Of a stretch of 64,000 nucleotides of DNA, positions 17,028 to 25,371 are shown piece after piece; the stretch's first letter is position 1; each line of letters opens with the position of its first letter. Position numbers and translations under genes: made by a program. The notes below the pieces were generated by a model. It had not been told where the DNA came from. It saw only the letters and a program-made list of their open reading frames with translations, and ran no database searches. The DNA is from Sva-25 sp037385685 (lineage in GTDB: Bacteria > Pseudomonadota > Gammaproteobacteria > Chromatiales > Chromatiaceae). The stretch lies in assembly GCA_037385685.1 (NCBI GenBank), contig JARRMW010000007.1:1-64000 (forward strand), in the 5' to 3' direction.

Positions 17028-17780
17028 TCACGCCGCCTCGCTGTCGGTGATCCAGTTGTAGCCTTTCTTTTCGAGTTCAAGCGCAAGCGTCTTGTCACCC
17101 GACCTGATGATGCGCCCGTCGGCCAGTACATGCACGAAGTCAGGTTCGATATAGTCGAGAAGACGCTGGTAATGGGTGACGAGGATGATCGCGCGCTCTT
17201 CGCTGCGCACAGCATTGACACCTTCCGAGACTGTGCGCAACGCATCAATATCAAGGCCCGAGTCCGTCTCATCGAGGATCGCGAGGCGCGGCTCGAACAG
17301 TGTCAGCTGCAGAATCTCGTTACGCTTTTTCTCCCCTCCGGAGAAGCCGGCATTGACCTGCCGCTTGAGCAGTTCGGGTTTCATGGAGACGAGTTCCATC
17401 TTCTCCCGGACGAGCTTCATGAAAGCGACCGAGTCGAGCTCCTCCTCGCCACGGTTTCTACGCTGGGCATTGAGTGCTTCCTTGAGAAAGTGCGTATTGT
17501 TGACACCCGGAAGTTCGACAGGATACTGGAAGGCAAGGAAGACCCCGGCCGCGGCACGTTCCTCGGGTTCCAGCTCGAGCAGGTCATTGCCATCGAAGCT
17601 CACTGACCCGCCAGTCACATCCAGCCCTTCCCGCCCGGCGAGGATGTGCGCCAGGGAGCTCTTGCCGGAGCCATTCGGGCCCATAATGGCATGCACTTCA
17701 CCCGCATTGACCTGCAGGTCGAGGCCCTTGAGGATCTCTTTTTCACCGGCGGCGGCTTTCAAATTCTCGATCGTAAGCAT
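17028..17780 (-). CDS. sufC: Fe-S cluster assembly ATPase SufC
   Basis: ABC-type ATPase that powers SufBCD. The 250 residues carry Walker A GPNGSGKSS, the signature FSGGEKKRNEI (SufC-specific form) and Walker B LAILDETDSGLDIDALR, plus switch His in LVTHYQRLL. The ATG at 17780 has GAGGAGAC directly upstream and is preferred over a start 15 bp earlier. It follows sufB by 15 bp. Confidence 0.97.
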   Translation of the reverse strand: MLTIENLKAAAGEKEILKGLDLQVNAGEVHAIMGPNGSGKSSLAHILAGREGLDVTGGSVSFDGNDLLELEPEERAAAGVFLAFQYPVELPGVNNTHFLKEALNAQRRNRGEEELDSVAFMKLVREKMELVSMKPELLKRQVNAGFSGGEKKRNEILQLTLFEPRLAILDETDSGLDIDALRTVSEGVNAVRSEERAIILVTHYQRLLDYIEPDFVHVLADGRIIRSGDKTLALELEKKGYNWITDSEAA

Positions 17781-17795
17781 GTTTCGTCTCCTCAT

Positions 17796-19241
17796 TCAGC
17801 CGACAGCGCCTTCAAGGCTGACGGAAAGTAGTTTCTGGGCTTCCACGGCAAATTCCATGGGCAGTTCATTGAAGATCTCCTTGCAGAACCCGTTCACGAT
17901 CAGCGAGATCGCATCCTCCTCGGACAGGCCGCGACTCCTGCAGTAGAAAAGCTGGTCATCGCTGATCTTTGAAGTTGTGGCTTCATGTTCGAGCTTGGCA
18001 GAGGGGTTCTTGACCTCGATATATGGATAGGTATGCGCTCCGCACTTGTCACCGATCAGCAGTGAATCGCACTGGGTATAATTGCGGGCGTTCTCGGCCT
18101 TGCCGGCGATGCGGACAAGACCACGATAGGACTGTTGCCCTTCGGCAGCGGAGATGCCTTTAGAGATAATCGTGCTCGTGGTATTACGCCCGATATGAAT
18201 CATCTTGGTGCCGGTATCAGCTTGCTGCCTGCCGCGCGTTACGGCAACCGAGTAGAACTCACCGACAGAATCATCGCCGCGAAGGATGCAGCTCGGGTAC
18301 TTCCAGGTGATTGCAGAACCGGTTTCGACCTGCGTCCAGGAGATGTGAGAACGGTCCCCGCGGCAGTCGCCACGCTTGGTCACGAAGTTGTAGATACCGC
18401 CAACGCCGTGCTCGTCACCCGGATACCAGTTTTGCACCGTCGAGTACTTGATCTCGGCATCTTCCATGGCGATGAGCTCGACCACTGCTGCATGGAGCTG
18501 GTTCTCGTCTCGCATGGGCGCTGTGCACCCTTCGAGGTAACTGACATAGCTGTTGTCGTCTGCAATGATGAGGGTTCGCTCAAATTGCCCCGTGTTACTT
18601 GCATTGATGCGGAAGTAGGTCGAAAGCTCCATCGGGCAGCGCACGCCTTTCGGTATGTAGACGAAAGTTCCGTCGGTAAATACCGCTGCATTGAGTGCCG
18701 CATAGAAGTTGTCTGTGTGCGGTACGACGGATCCCAGGTATTCCCTGAGCAAATCGGGATATTCCTGCGCTGCCTCGGAAATGGAACAGAAGATCACACC
18801 TGCCTCTGCCAGTTGCTTTCTGAAAGTGGTCGCGACAGAAACGCTGTCGAATACGGCATCAACAGCAACGCCGGCCAGCGCCTTTTGCTCATCGAGAGGA
18901 ATGCCAAGCTTCTCGTAGGTACGCAGCAGTTCCGGATCGACTTCATCGAGGCTTTTGGGCCCGTCCTTCTTCCTGGGTGCGGCGAAGTAGGAGATTTTCT
19001 GGAAATCGATGCGGGGGTGATGGACGGATGACCACTCCGGCGTCTCCATCTGTTGCCAGTGTGCAAATGCCTTCAATCGATATTCCAGTAGCCATTCAGG
19101 TTCCGACTTGCGCTCGGATATCTGGCGAATGACGTCTTCGTTCAAACCTGGCGGGATAATGTCTGTTTCAACATCGGTCACGAATCCGTGCTCGTAACCG
19201 CTCTCGACATAGCTCTTGATTTGTTCGGCTGTTGTGCTCAT
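17796..19241 (-). CDS. sufB: Fe-S cluster assembly protein SufB
   Basis: Main scaffold subunit on which the nascent cluster is built. The 481 residues show the family blocks: FRINASNTGQFERTLIIAD, SYVSYLEGCTAPMRDENQLH and, near the C-terminus, LEHEATTSKISDDQLFYCRS with the conserved Glu/Cys cluster ligands. The start at 19241 (MSTTAEQ) is preferred over one 18 bp upstream. It is the first gene of a sufB-C-D-T-A-E operon. Upstream lie a promoter-like pair and a possible Rrf2-type operator. Confidence 0.97.
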   Translation of the reverse strand: MSTTAEQIKSYVESGYEHGFVTDVETDIIPPGLNEDVIRQISERKSEPEWLLEYRLKAFAHWQQMETPEWSSVHHPRIDFQKISYFAAPRKKDGPKSLDEVDPELLRTYEKLGIPLDEQKALAGVAVDAVFDSVSVATTFRKQLAEAGVIFCSISEAAQEYPDLLREYLGSVVPHTDNFYAALNAAVFTDGTFVYIPKGVRCPMELSTYFRINASNTGQFERTLIIADDNSYVSYLEGCTAPMRDENQLHAAVVELIAMEDAEIKYSTVQNWYPGDEHGVGGIYNFVTKRGDCRGDRSHISWTQVETGSAITWKYPSCILRGDDSVGEFYSVAVTRGRQQADTGTKMIHIGRNTTSTIISKGISAAEGQQSYRGLVRIAGKAENARNYTQCDSLLIGDKCGAHTYPYIEVKNPSAKLEHEATTSKISDDQLFYCRSRGLSEEDAISLIVNGFCKEIFNELPMEFAVEAQKLLSVSLEGAVG

Positions 19242-19248
19242 TGTGCAA

Positions 19249-19302
19249 ATACCTAGCAATTTGGTCGGTTATTAGTATTGGCCAGTCAACCTTCACATTC
19301 AA
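19249..19302 (-). promoter_or_regulatory. Candidate suf promoter with IscR-like operator
   Basis: On the sufB strand a -35-like TTGAAT (19302-19297) and -10-like AATACT (19279-19274) are 17 bp apart. Just downstream, ATAACCGACC-AAATT-GCTAGGTAT (19272-19249) resembles the type 1 IscR pattern (two half-sites around an AT-rich centre) with a few mismatches and one base less in the spacing. No iscR gene is in the window, so this is a suggestion only. Confidence 0.33.
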
Positions 19303-19494
19303 TCCAGTAAAAACTGTGGTTTCTTGTGCCCTGCTCCAGTCAGTAAACGAGACCTTGCCCTGAAGCCCATGACACTGCGTGTTAGCGGTGATTTCATGCA
19401 TCCGGGCCCTGTTCACAGCAAGCGATCGTTTTAACCATGCCACTTGTTTGGTTATGAACGCGCCTGGTCAAAATCACACACCAGACGACTTCAT

Positions 19495-19833
19495 TTATGA
19501 GAGCGGGTAATCCTGAGCCCAGGCATGTGTACCGCCACGTACCAGAAGGCACTGCGTAAGGCCTTCCGCATGCAGTTTCCTGGCGGCCTCGGCTGCCTTT
19601 TCGCCGTGGCGCGAAATCAGGTAAATGGGTTTGTCTCTCCCCGCCTTGTCACCAAGGCGACGGCGGATCTCTGTTCGACTGATACATTCACAGGGAATTG
19701 AAATTGCACCGACCGGATGCCCTTGCTCGAAGTCATAGGCCGGTCTGACGTCGATGAGGTGAAGTTGTCTTCCTCGTGTGAGCTGATCGTGAATTGCGTT
19801 GGGCAGCACTTCCGAAAGCGACTGGTGGTACAT
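19495..19833 (-). CDS. Rhodanese-like protein without the catalytic cysteine
   Basis: A 112-residue single rhodanese domain: LIDVRPAYDFEQGHPVGAISIPCE at the N-terminus and the closing VRGGTHAWAQDYPL are typical of the GlpE/PspE group. In the active-site loop, where an active enzyme has C-R-x-G-x-R, this protein reads ISRHGEKA, so the sulfur-carrying Cys is replaced by Ser74. It should therefore lack sulfurtransferase activity, though two other cysteines (C48, C50) exist. It lies 253 bp upstream of sufB on the same strand; no promoter or terminator was resolved between them. Confidence 0.8.
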   Translation of the reverse strand: MYHQSLSEVLPNAIHDQLTRGRQLHLIDVRPAYDFEQGHPVGAISIPCECISRTEIRRRLGDKAGRDKPIYLISRHGEKAAEAARKLHAEGLTQCLLVRGGTHAWAQDYPLS

Positions 19834-20270
19834 GGCAACTCCTCATGAGGTATGTGATGACATTCTGGATATGGGGACTGCATGATGACTGTGGAAGCTG
19901 TAAGTTGTTCGAATTCAGGTCAGTCATTCATCGAAATATCCGAAGTGGACCGTCAACAGGAATCCTTCTTTTCCCGGTTGATTCAGAAGATTACGAAGTA
20001 CAAATTCCATCACGGACACTACAGACTCATACAGAATGGGCTGATGCATGATCAGGATAAGATTTTCTTCTTGTGCATCTCGCACAGCCCCTGGAGACTG
20101 CACACCAGCCAACATGCAAATCAAGACCAACACAGCGAGTTAACGATGGAACACAAGGTATCGCACGAGACGCAGTCATCTCACCCGGACACTGGAGCGA
20201 ACCTGACTGCTGTGATGAAATGATGCTTTCCTTGCAGTCCCCAATGCGTAACAGGATCGCATAAGCCGCG
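19834..20270. other. 437-bp divergent intergenic region
   Basis: Lies between the rhodanese-like gene (minus) and nhaR-like gene (plus), so it must hold both promoters. A 113-codon plus-strand frame (19882-20223) spans most of it but has no recognisable features and is not called. No repeat or RNA structure seen. Confidence 0.4.
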
Positions 20271-21182
20271 ATGCATAATCTGAACCTCAATCTCAAGCAC
20301 CTGCGCTATTTCTGGGCCGTGGCAAGTCATGGCTCCATCGCGCGTGCCTCCGAGGCACTCTTTGTCACGCCGCAGACCATCAGCGGCCAGCTACGCGACC
20401 TCGAGGGACAGATCGGGGGAAAACTCTTTCGACGAGAAGGCCGCAACCTGATACTGACTGAAACGGGGAGAATGGTCTTCTCTTATGCCGATGAGATGTT
20501 CAGGCTTGGTGTAGAACTCCAGGATGTGCTTGCAGGCAAGACGCCCGGGGCAAGCATTACCCTGCGGGTCGGAGTTGCCATGATCGTGCCCAAGCTGCTT
20601 GCCTACAGAGTGCTGGAACCGATTCTTCAGATGCAGGAATCGGTCAGGCTGATCTGCAGCGAGGCGCCTCTCGTCGACCTGCTTGCCGACCTCTCCGTCC
20701 ACAAACTCGACGCGGTCCTGGCAGACAGCCCGATCAATCCGACCCTGAATATCCGCGCCTATAACCACCTTCTGGGTGAATCCGGCGTGAGTTTCTTCTC
20801 CACACCCGATAAGGCGGATGAACTCCAGGCCGGCTTTCCTCACTCGCTGGATGGCATGACCATGCTCATGCCTTCCAGCGGCAGCAGCCTGCGCCGCGAT
20901 CTCGACCAGTGGCTGGAAAGCAATAACATCAACCCTGTCGTCATTGCGGAGTTCGATGACAGGGCGCTGATGAAAGCGTTTGGCGAACGTGGAGCGGGCG
21001 TCTTCACCTCACCGACTGCGGTCGAAAAAGATGTTCTCGATAAGTACGGCGTCAGGATCATCGGGCGTACAGACGAACTCACCGAGCGTTACTACCTGAT
21101 ATCGGCAGAACGCCGTATCAAGAACCCGGCCGTCTCCGCCATCACGCAGGTAGCACGCGACATCCTGTTCCAGCAAGGCTGA
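20271..21182 (+). CDS. nhaR: NhaR-like LysR-family transcriptional regulator
   Basis: A 303-residue LysR-type regulator. The N-terminal winged helix-turn-helix is seen from LNLKHLRYFWAVASHGSIARASEALFVTPQTISGQ (in pieces), with the PQTISGQLRDLE recognition helix. The effector domain resembles E. coli NhaR closely, including GVSFF, EFDDRALMKAFGERGAGVF and the closing ERYYLISAERRIKNPAV. NhaR activates the sodium/proton antiporter gene nhaA and the pga genes in E. coli; neither is adjacent here, so the target is unknown. It is a single gene convergent with the glycogen operon. Confidence 0.87.
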   Translation: MHNLNLNLKHLRYFWAVASHGSIARASEALFVTPQTISGQLRDLEGQIGGKLFRREGRNLILTETGRMVFSYADEMFRLGVELQDVLAGKTPGASITLRVGVAMIVPKLLAYRVLEPILQMQESVRLICSEAPLVDLLADLSVHKLDAVLADSPINPTLNIRAYNHLLGESGVSFFSTPDKADELQAGFPHSLDGMTMLMPSSGSSLRRDLDQWLESNNINPVVIAEFDDRALMKAFGERGAGVFTSPTAVEKDVLDKYGVRIIGRTDELTERYYLISAERRIKNPAVSAITQVARDILFQQG

Positions 21183-21201
21183 CAGGGCTTCGGATACCCT
21201 G

Positions 21202-21378
21202 TCACTTCTTCCTGTCATCTTTCCGGAGCTTGCGACTCTGAAGGTAGCTGACGCGCGCAACCAGCAAGATCAGGATGATGAGGATGCCGAATGGCCAGGG
21301 AATCCAGCCAAGCACGTATGCCGACAGTACCAGCGCCAGCAGCAATGCGAGAAGCAGAAGTGGCTTGTCGATGCGCAT
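21202..21378 (-). CDS. 58-aa single-helix-hairpin membrane protein at end of glycogen operon
   Basis: Starts MRIDKPLLLLALLLALVLSA and ends with a basic tail SRKLRKDDRKK. Two hydrophobic segments are separated by GWIPWPFG, giving a helical hairpin with a positively charged C-terminus. The ATG lies 9 bp after the glgP stop, so it is the last gene of the glycogen operon. Codon use is like its neighbours. I do not recognise the family, and its role in glycogen metabolism, if any, is unknown. Confidence 0.6.
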   Translation of the reverse strand: MRIDKPLLLLALLLALVLSAYVLGWIPWPFGILIILILLVARVSYLQSRKLRKDDRKK

Positions 21379-21387
21379 CTGGCGTTG

Positions 21388-23886
21388 TCATTCACCGACA
21401 ATGACGGGTTCGAGTTTCCAGATCTCCTCGTTGTATTGCTGCATCGTGCGGTCAGTCGAGAAGAAACCGCTGCAAGCCGTGTTGAGGATACTCATGCGCG
21501 TCCAGGCATGCTTGTAGTGCCAGGCATCATTCACGCGCTGCTGGGCATCCACATAACTCCGGAAATCGGCAAGCGTCATCCACGGGTCGGAAGGACTTTT
21601 CAGTGAGTTGATGATGTTGTTGAAAATGCCGGGCTCACGCGCGTTGAAATAACCCGATTCAAGCAGACGAATGACAGCCTGCAGGTCGCCATCCTGGTCG
21701 ATATATTGCTGGGGATTGTAGTGATGCCGCAGGTTTTGCACATCCTCCGCCCGCAAACCAAACAGGAAAAAGTTTTCCTCGCCAACCGCTTCCATGATCT
21801 CGATATTGGCGCCGTCATAGGTCCCGATCGTCAGGGCACCATTCATCATGAATTTCATGTTACCTGTGCCGGAAGCCTCCTTGCCGGCAGTCGAGATTTG
21901 CTCTGAAAGATCGGCTCCCGGCGCGATGACTTCCATGCTCGAAACCCGGTAGTTCGGAAAGAAGACAAGCTTGAGCTTCTCACCCACGTCCGGGTCATTG
22001 TTGACCATGTGCGCTACATTGTTGATGAGCTTGATAATGTCCTTGGCCATTGCATAACCGGGAGCAGCCTTGCCGCCGATGAGCACGCAGCGGTTGACCC
22101 AATTGTCGGTATCACCACGCTTGACCCTGTTGTAGAGATGGATCACGTGCAGGATATTGAGCAGCTGGCGCTTGTATTCATGGATGCGCTTGACCTGGAC
22201 ATCGAACAGGGAATCGATTGGAAAATCGATACCACACTCCTTCCGGACGAGCGCTGCGAGACGTTTCTTGTTCTCACGCTTGACCTCGCGCCATGCTTCG
22301 TGGAACTCGGTATGCAGCTCCTCATCGGCATAGGTCTTGAGCTCACTGATACGGGACAGGTCGTGAATCCAATCCTCTCCGAGACGGCTGCTGATAAGCC
22401 CTGTCATCATCGGATTGGCATGTGCGATCCATCGACGCGGCGTGACGCCGTTGGTCTTGTTATTAAACTTATGTGGCCAGAGCTCGTAAAAATCACGGAA
22501 GAGACCGTCAACCAGCAGCTGGGAATGAAGCGCTGCCACACCATTGATCGAGAAGCTGCCGACGATGGCAAGGTAGGCCATGCGCACGTAGCGCTCGCCA
22601 TTCTCCTCGATAATCGACATGCGGCTCAAACGATCGGTATCGCCCGGCCATTTCATCGCAACCTTTTCCAGGAAACGTGCATTGATTTCGTAGATGATCT
22701 CGAGCAGGCGCGGTAGCAGCTGTTCGAACATGGCAACGGGCCACCTCTCGAGTGCTTCCGGAAGCAGGGTATGGTTGGTGTAGGCCATGCAAGTCGTTGT
22801 GATATGCCATGCATCTTCCCACTCGAGTTGTTTCTCATCGATAAGAATGCGCATGAGCTCGGCCACCGCGATCGTCGGGTGGGTATCGTTCATCTGAAAG
22901 ACGTTGTCGCGCGAGAAGTGCTCGTAGTAGGGCCCACCTTCGGCGTATTCCCAGATACGAACCGCATCCTGCAAGCTGGCCGACGCGAGGAAATATTGCT
23001 GGCGCAGGCGCAACACCTTCCCGCTTTCGCTGGCGTCATTCGGATAGAGGACCATGGATATATGTTCAGCATCATTCTTTGCCGCAACTGCCTCCGTATA
23101 GGAGCCGGCATTGAATTCATCCAGGTTGAACTCGTCGGTCGTTGTCGCCTTCCATAACCGCAGGGTATTGACCGTCTTGTTCCGATAACCCGAGACAGGC
23201 ACATCATAGGGAACGGCGAGGATGTCGTTGGTATCGATCCAGCGCACACGGTTCCTGCCTTTTTCATCCTTGTAGATCTCGGTATGGCCGCCAAAATGGA
23301 TGCGCTGTGTATACTCGGGGCGCTCCAGCTCCCATGGGTTGCCATCCCGCAACCAGTGATCAGGCTCCTCAACCTGCCTGCCATTCCTGATCTCCTGGCG
23401 GAACATGCCGTACTCGTAGCGGATGCCATATCCGATGACGGGCAGTTGCAAGGTTGCACAGCTGTCAATGAAGCAGGCCGCAAGGCGCCCCAGACCACCA
23501 TTGCCGAGCCCGGCGTCAGGTTCGTTCTCCATGATCTCCTCGGTATCGAGGAGCATGTCATGCAATGCGCGTTCTACCTCGGTCTCCAGCCCCATGTTGA
23601 GTATGTGGTTACCGAGGGAACGTCCAATCAGGAATTCCAGTGACATGTAGTAGGCTCGCCGCACCCCTGGTTCCTTGTACTCGATCCAGGTATCACGCCA
23701 GTCGGTGATCAGGCGGTCTCGCAATGTGTAGGCCATGGCGGCATACATGTAGTTGGGTGAACAGCCGAGAAAACGCCCCAGATGGCGATTGAGATAATGC
23801 AGAAAATCCGCCTGCAGCTCCTCCGGGTCGGACTTGAGTCGCTCGAGAGGCAGAAGACAGAGTTCGGAAGCTTTTGGTTCGTTCAT
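21388..23886 (-). CDS. glgP: Glycogen/starch/alpha-glucan phosphorylase
   Basis: Releases glucose-1-phosphate from glycogen. The 832-residue protein spans the whole GT35 family. The N-terminal GNGGLGRLAACFIDSCATL and IRYEYGMFRQ are typical, and the pyridoxal-phosphate lysine lies in KEASGTGNMKFMMNGALTIG. NGVTPRRWI is also diagnostic. It begins 15 bp after glgA and is followed by the 58-aa membrane protein gene. Presence beside glgB and GH57 genes allows both synthesis and breakdown from one transcript. Confidence 0.97.
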   Translation of the reverse strand: MNEPKASELCLLPLERLKSDPEELQADFLHYLNRHLGRFLGCSPNYMYAAMAYTLRDRLITDWRDTWIEYKEPGVRRAYYMSLEFLIGRSLGNHILNMGLETEVERALHDMLLDTEEIMENEPDAGLGNGGLGRLAACFIDSCATLQLPVIGYGIRYEYGMFRQEIRNGRQVEEPDHWLRDGNPWELERPEYTQRIHFGGHTEIYKDEKGRNRVRWIDTNDILAVPYDVPVSGYRNKTVNTLRLWKATTTDEFNLDEFNAGSYTEAVAAKNDAEHISMVLYPNDASESGKVLRLRQQYFLASASLQDAVRIWEYAEGGPYYEHFSRDNVFQMNDTHPTIAVAELMRILIDEKQLEWEDAWHITTTCMAYTNHTLLPEALERWPVAMFEQLLPRLLEIIYEINARFLEKVAMKWPGDTDRLSRMSIIEENGERYVRMAYLAIVGSFSINGVAALHSQLLVDGLFRDFYELWPHKFNNKTNGVTPRRWIAHANPMMTGLISSRLGEDWIHDLSRISELKTYADEELHTEFHEAWREVKRENKKRLAALVRKECGIDFPIDSLFDVQVKRIHEYKRQLLNILHVIHLYNRVKRGDTDNWVNRCVLIGGKAAPGYAMAKDIIKLINNVAHMVNNDPDVGEKLKLVFFPNYRVSSMEVIAPGADLSEQISTAGKEASGTGNMKFMMNGALTIGTYDGANIEIMEAVGEENFFLFGLRAEDVQNLRHHYNPQQYIDQDGDLQAVIRLLESGYFNAREPGIFNNIINSLKSPSDPWMTLADFRSYVDAQQRVNDAWHYKHAWTRMSILNTACSGFFSTDRTMQQYNEEIWKLEPVIVGE

Positions 23887-23901
23887 GGATCTATCCAGTT
23901 C

Positions 23902-25371
23902 TTATGCGGCATGGCTGTTTTCATACAGCAAGATATATTCCAGCGCGCTCTTCTCCCAGCCAAAATCCTTCTCCATGGCCGTACGTTGCAACTGGTTCCA
24001 GATGCGTGGATTGGCATGCAGTTCAAGCGCACGGTCGATCGCCTCGAGCAGCCCTTGCGCAGTAGGTGTCTTCATCACGAAACCGGTGGCCGTTCTGTTT
24101 GCGATGTTGTCGTCGGTTGCGTCAACAACGGTATCTGCAAGCCCGCCCGTATTATTCACAACAGGCAGTGTTCCATAGAGCAGGCTGTACATCTGGTTCA
24201 GTCCACAGGGCTCAAAGCGCGAGGGCATCAGGAAGATATCGGCACCGGCCTCGAGCTGGTGAGCGACCTCCTCGGAGTAGCCGATATGGCTGAAAATGCG
24301 TTGTGAATGCTGTCGCGAGAGGTCCGTGATTCTGTTCTCCAGGTGGTGATGACCGGCACCCAGAAAGACGAAGTTTGCATTGGTGCGCTTGAGCAGCTCA
24401 GGAATGACCTCAAGGACGAGGTCAACGCCTTTCTGCTCCACGAGGCGGCTGACCATGCCCAGGAGAGGAGCAGAGAGCAGGCGGTCAGTGACGGTTGCGC
24501 AGAAGTGGCCCAGCAAGGCTGCCTTGTTGTTACGCTTGCCGGGATTACGTCTTTTCGCCGAGTAGTGCGCCGTCAGCCAGGTATCGGTCGAGGGATTCCA
24601 GACGGACGTATCGACACCGTTGAGGATGCCGTGCAACTTGTGTCTGTTGGCCTGCAGGATACCTTCCATGCCATAGCCGAAAGCCGGTGTACAGATCTCA
24701 TCGGCATAGGTGGGGCTGACCGTGGTAATGACATCCGAGTAGACGAGGCCCGCCTTCAGCATGGAGAAACCGCCATAAAACTCGATACCTTCACCGGACC
24801 ACCAGTGGCCCGGAAGCTTGAGCTGCATGAACTCGTCGTGGGAGAAGTGCCCGCCATAGGCAAGGTTGTGAATCGTGAAAATCATGCGCGGCGGATGTGT
24901 CTCCATCGCGAGCAGCGCCGGCACCAGCCCGGTCTGCCAGTCATGACTGTGGACGACATCGGCACGCCATCCGCTTTCGAGCACATCCATCGCAAGCATG
25001 GCAGCCGCTCTCGAGAAGACCGCATACCGCTCTGCATTGTCCGGCCAGTCGTATCCATCGGGATGCAGGTAAGGATTACCGGGGCGGTCGAACAGCTCGG
25101 CACAGTCGACGATCCACAGGCGCAGTTTGAAACCGGGATGGCTGGCGGAAAGAATACGCACATCATGCGTGCGCCCTGCGCCCTGCACAGTTAGCCACCC
25201 GGTGATCTGGATATCATCGAGCTGTGAGAGAATATCCCGGTAGCCTGGCAGCAACACCCGCACATCAAGGCCGAGCCCGCTGAGTGCATGCGGCAGGCTG
25301 TAAACGACATCGCCCAGCCCGCCGGTCTTCAGCAACGGGTAGGATTCGCTTGCCGTGAAGAGAACATTCAT
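23902..25371 (-). CDS. glgA: Glycogen synthase (ADP-glucose)
   Basis: GT5 enzyme that extends alpha-1,4-glucan from ADP-glucose. The 489 residues open with FTASESYPLLKTGGLGDV, containing the KTGGL substrate motif (K15). The C-terminal domain has GMVSRLVEQKGVDL and SRFEPCGLNQMYSLLYG with the catalytic E-x7-E type region. The ATG overlaps the glgB stop by one base (TGATG), so the two are translationally coupled. Confidence 0.96.
   Translation of the reverse strand: MNVLFTASESYPLLKTGGLGDVVYSLPHALSGLGLDVRVLLPGYRDILSQLDDIQITGWLTVQGAGRTHDVRILSASHPGFKLRLWIVDCAELFDRPGNPYLHPDGYDWPDNAERYAVFSRAAAMLAMDVLESGWRADVVHSHDWQTGLVPALLAMETHPPRMIFTIHNLAYGGHFSHDEFMQLKLPGHWWSGEGIEFYGGFSMLKAGLVYSDVITTVSPTYADEICTPAFGYGMEGILQANRHKLHGILNGVDTSVWNPSTDTWLTAHYSAKRRNPGKRNNKAALLGHFCATVTDRLLSAPLLGMVSRLVEQKGVDLVLEVIPELLKRTNANFVFLGAGHHHLENRITDLSRQHSQRIFSHIGYSEEVAHQLEAGADIFLMPSRFEPCGLNQMYSLLYGTLPVVNNTGGLADTVVDATDDNIANRTATGFVMKTPTAQGLLEAIDRALELHANPRIWNQLQRTAMEKDFGWEKSALEYILLYENSHAA

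Noticed and set aside
19882..20223. 113-codon plus-strand frame upstream of nhaR
   Set aside because: No recognisable family and a polar, low-information C-terminal half; it covers the divergent promoter region. Cannot be excluded fully.
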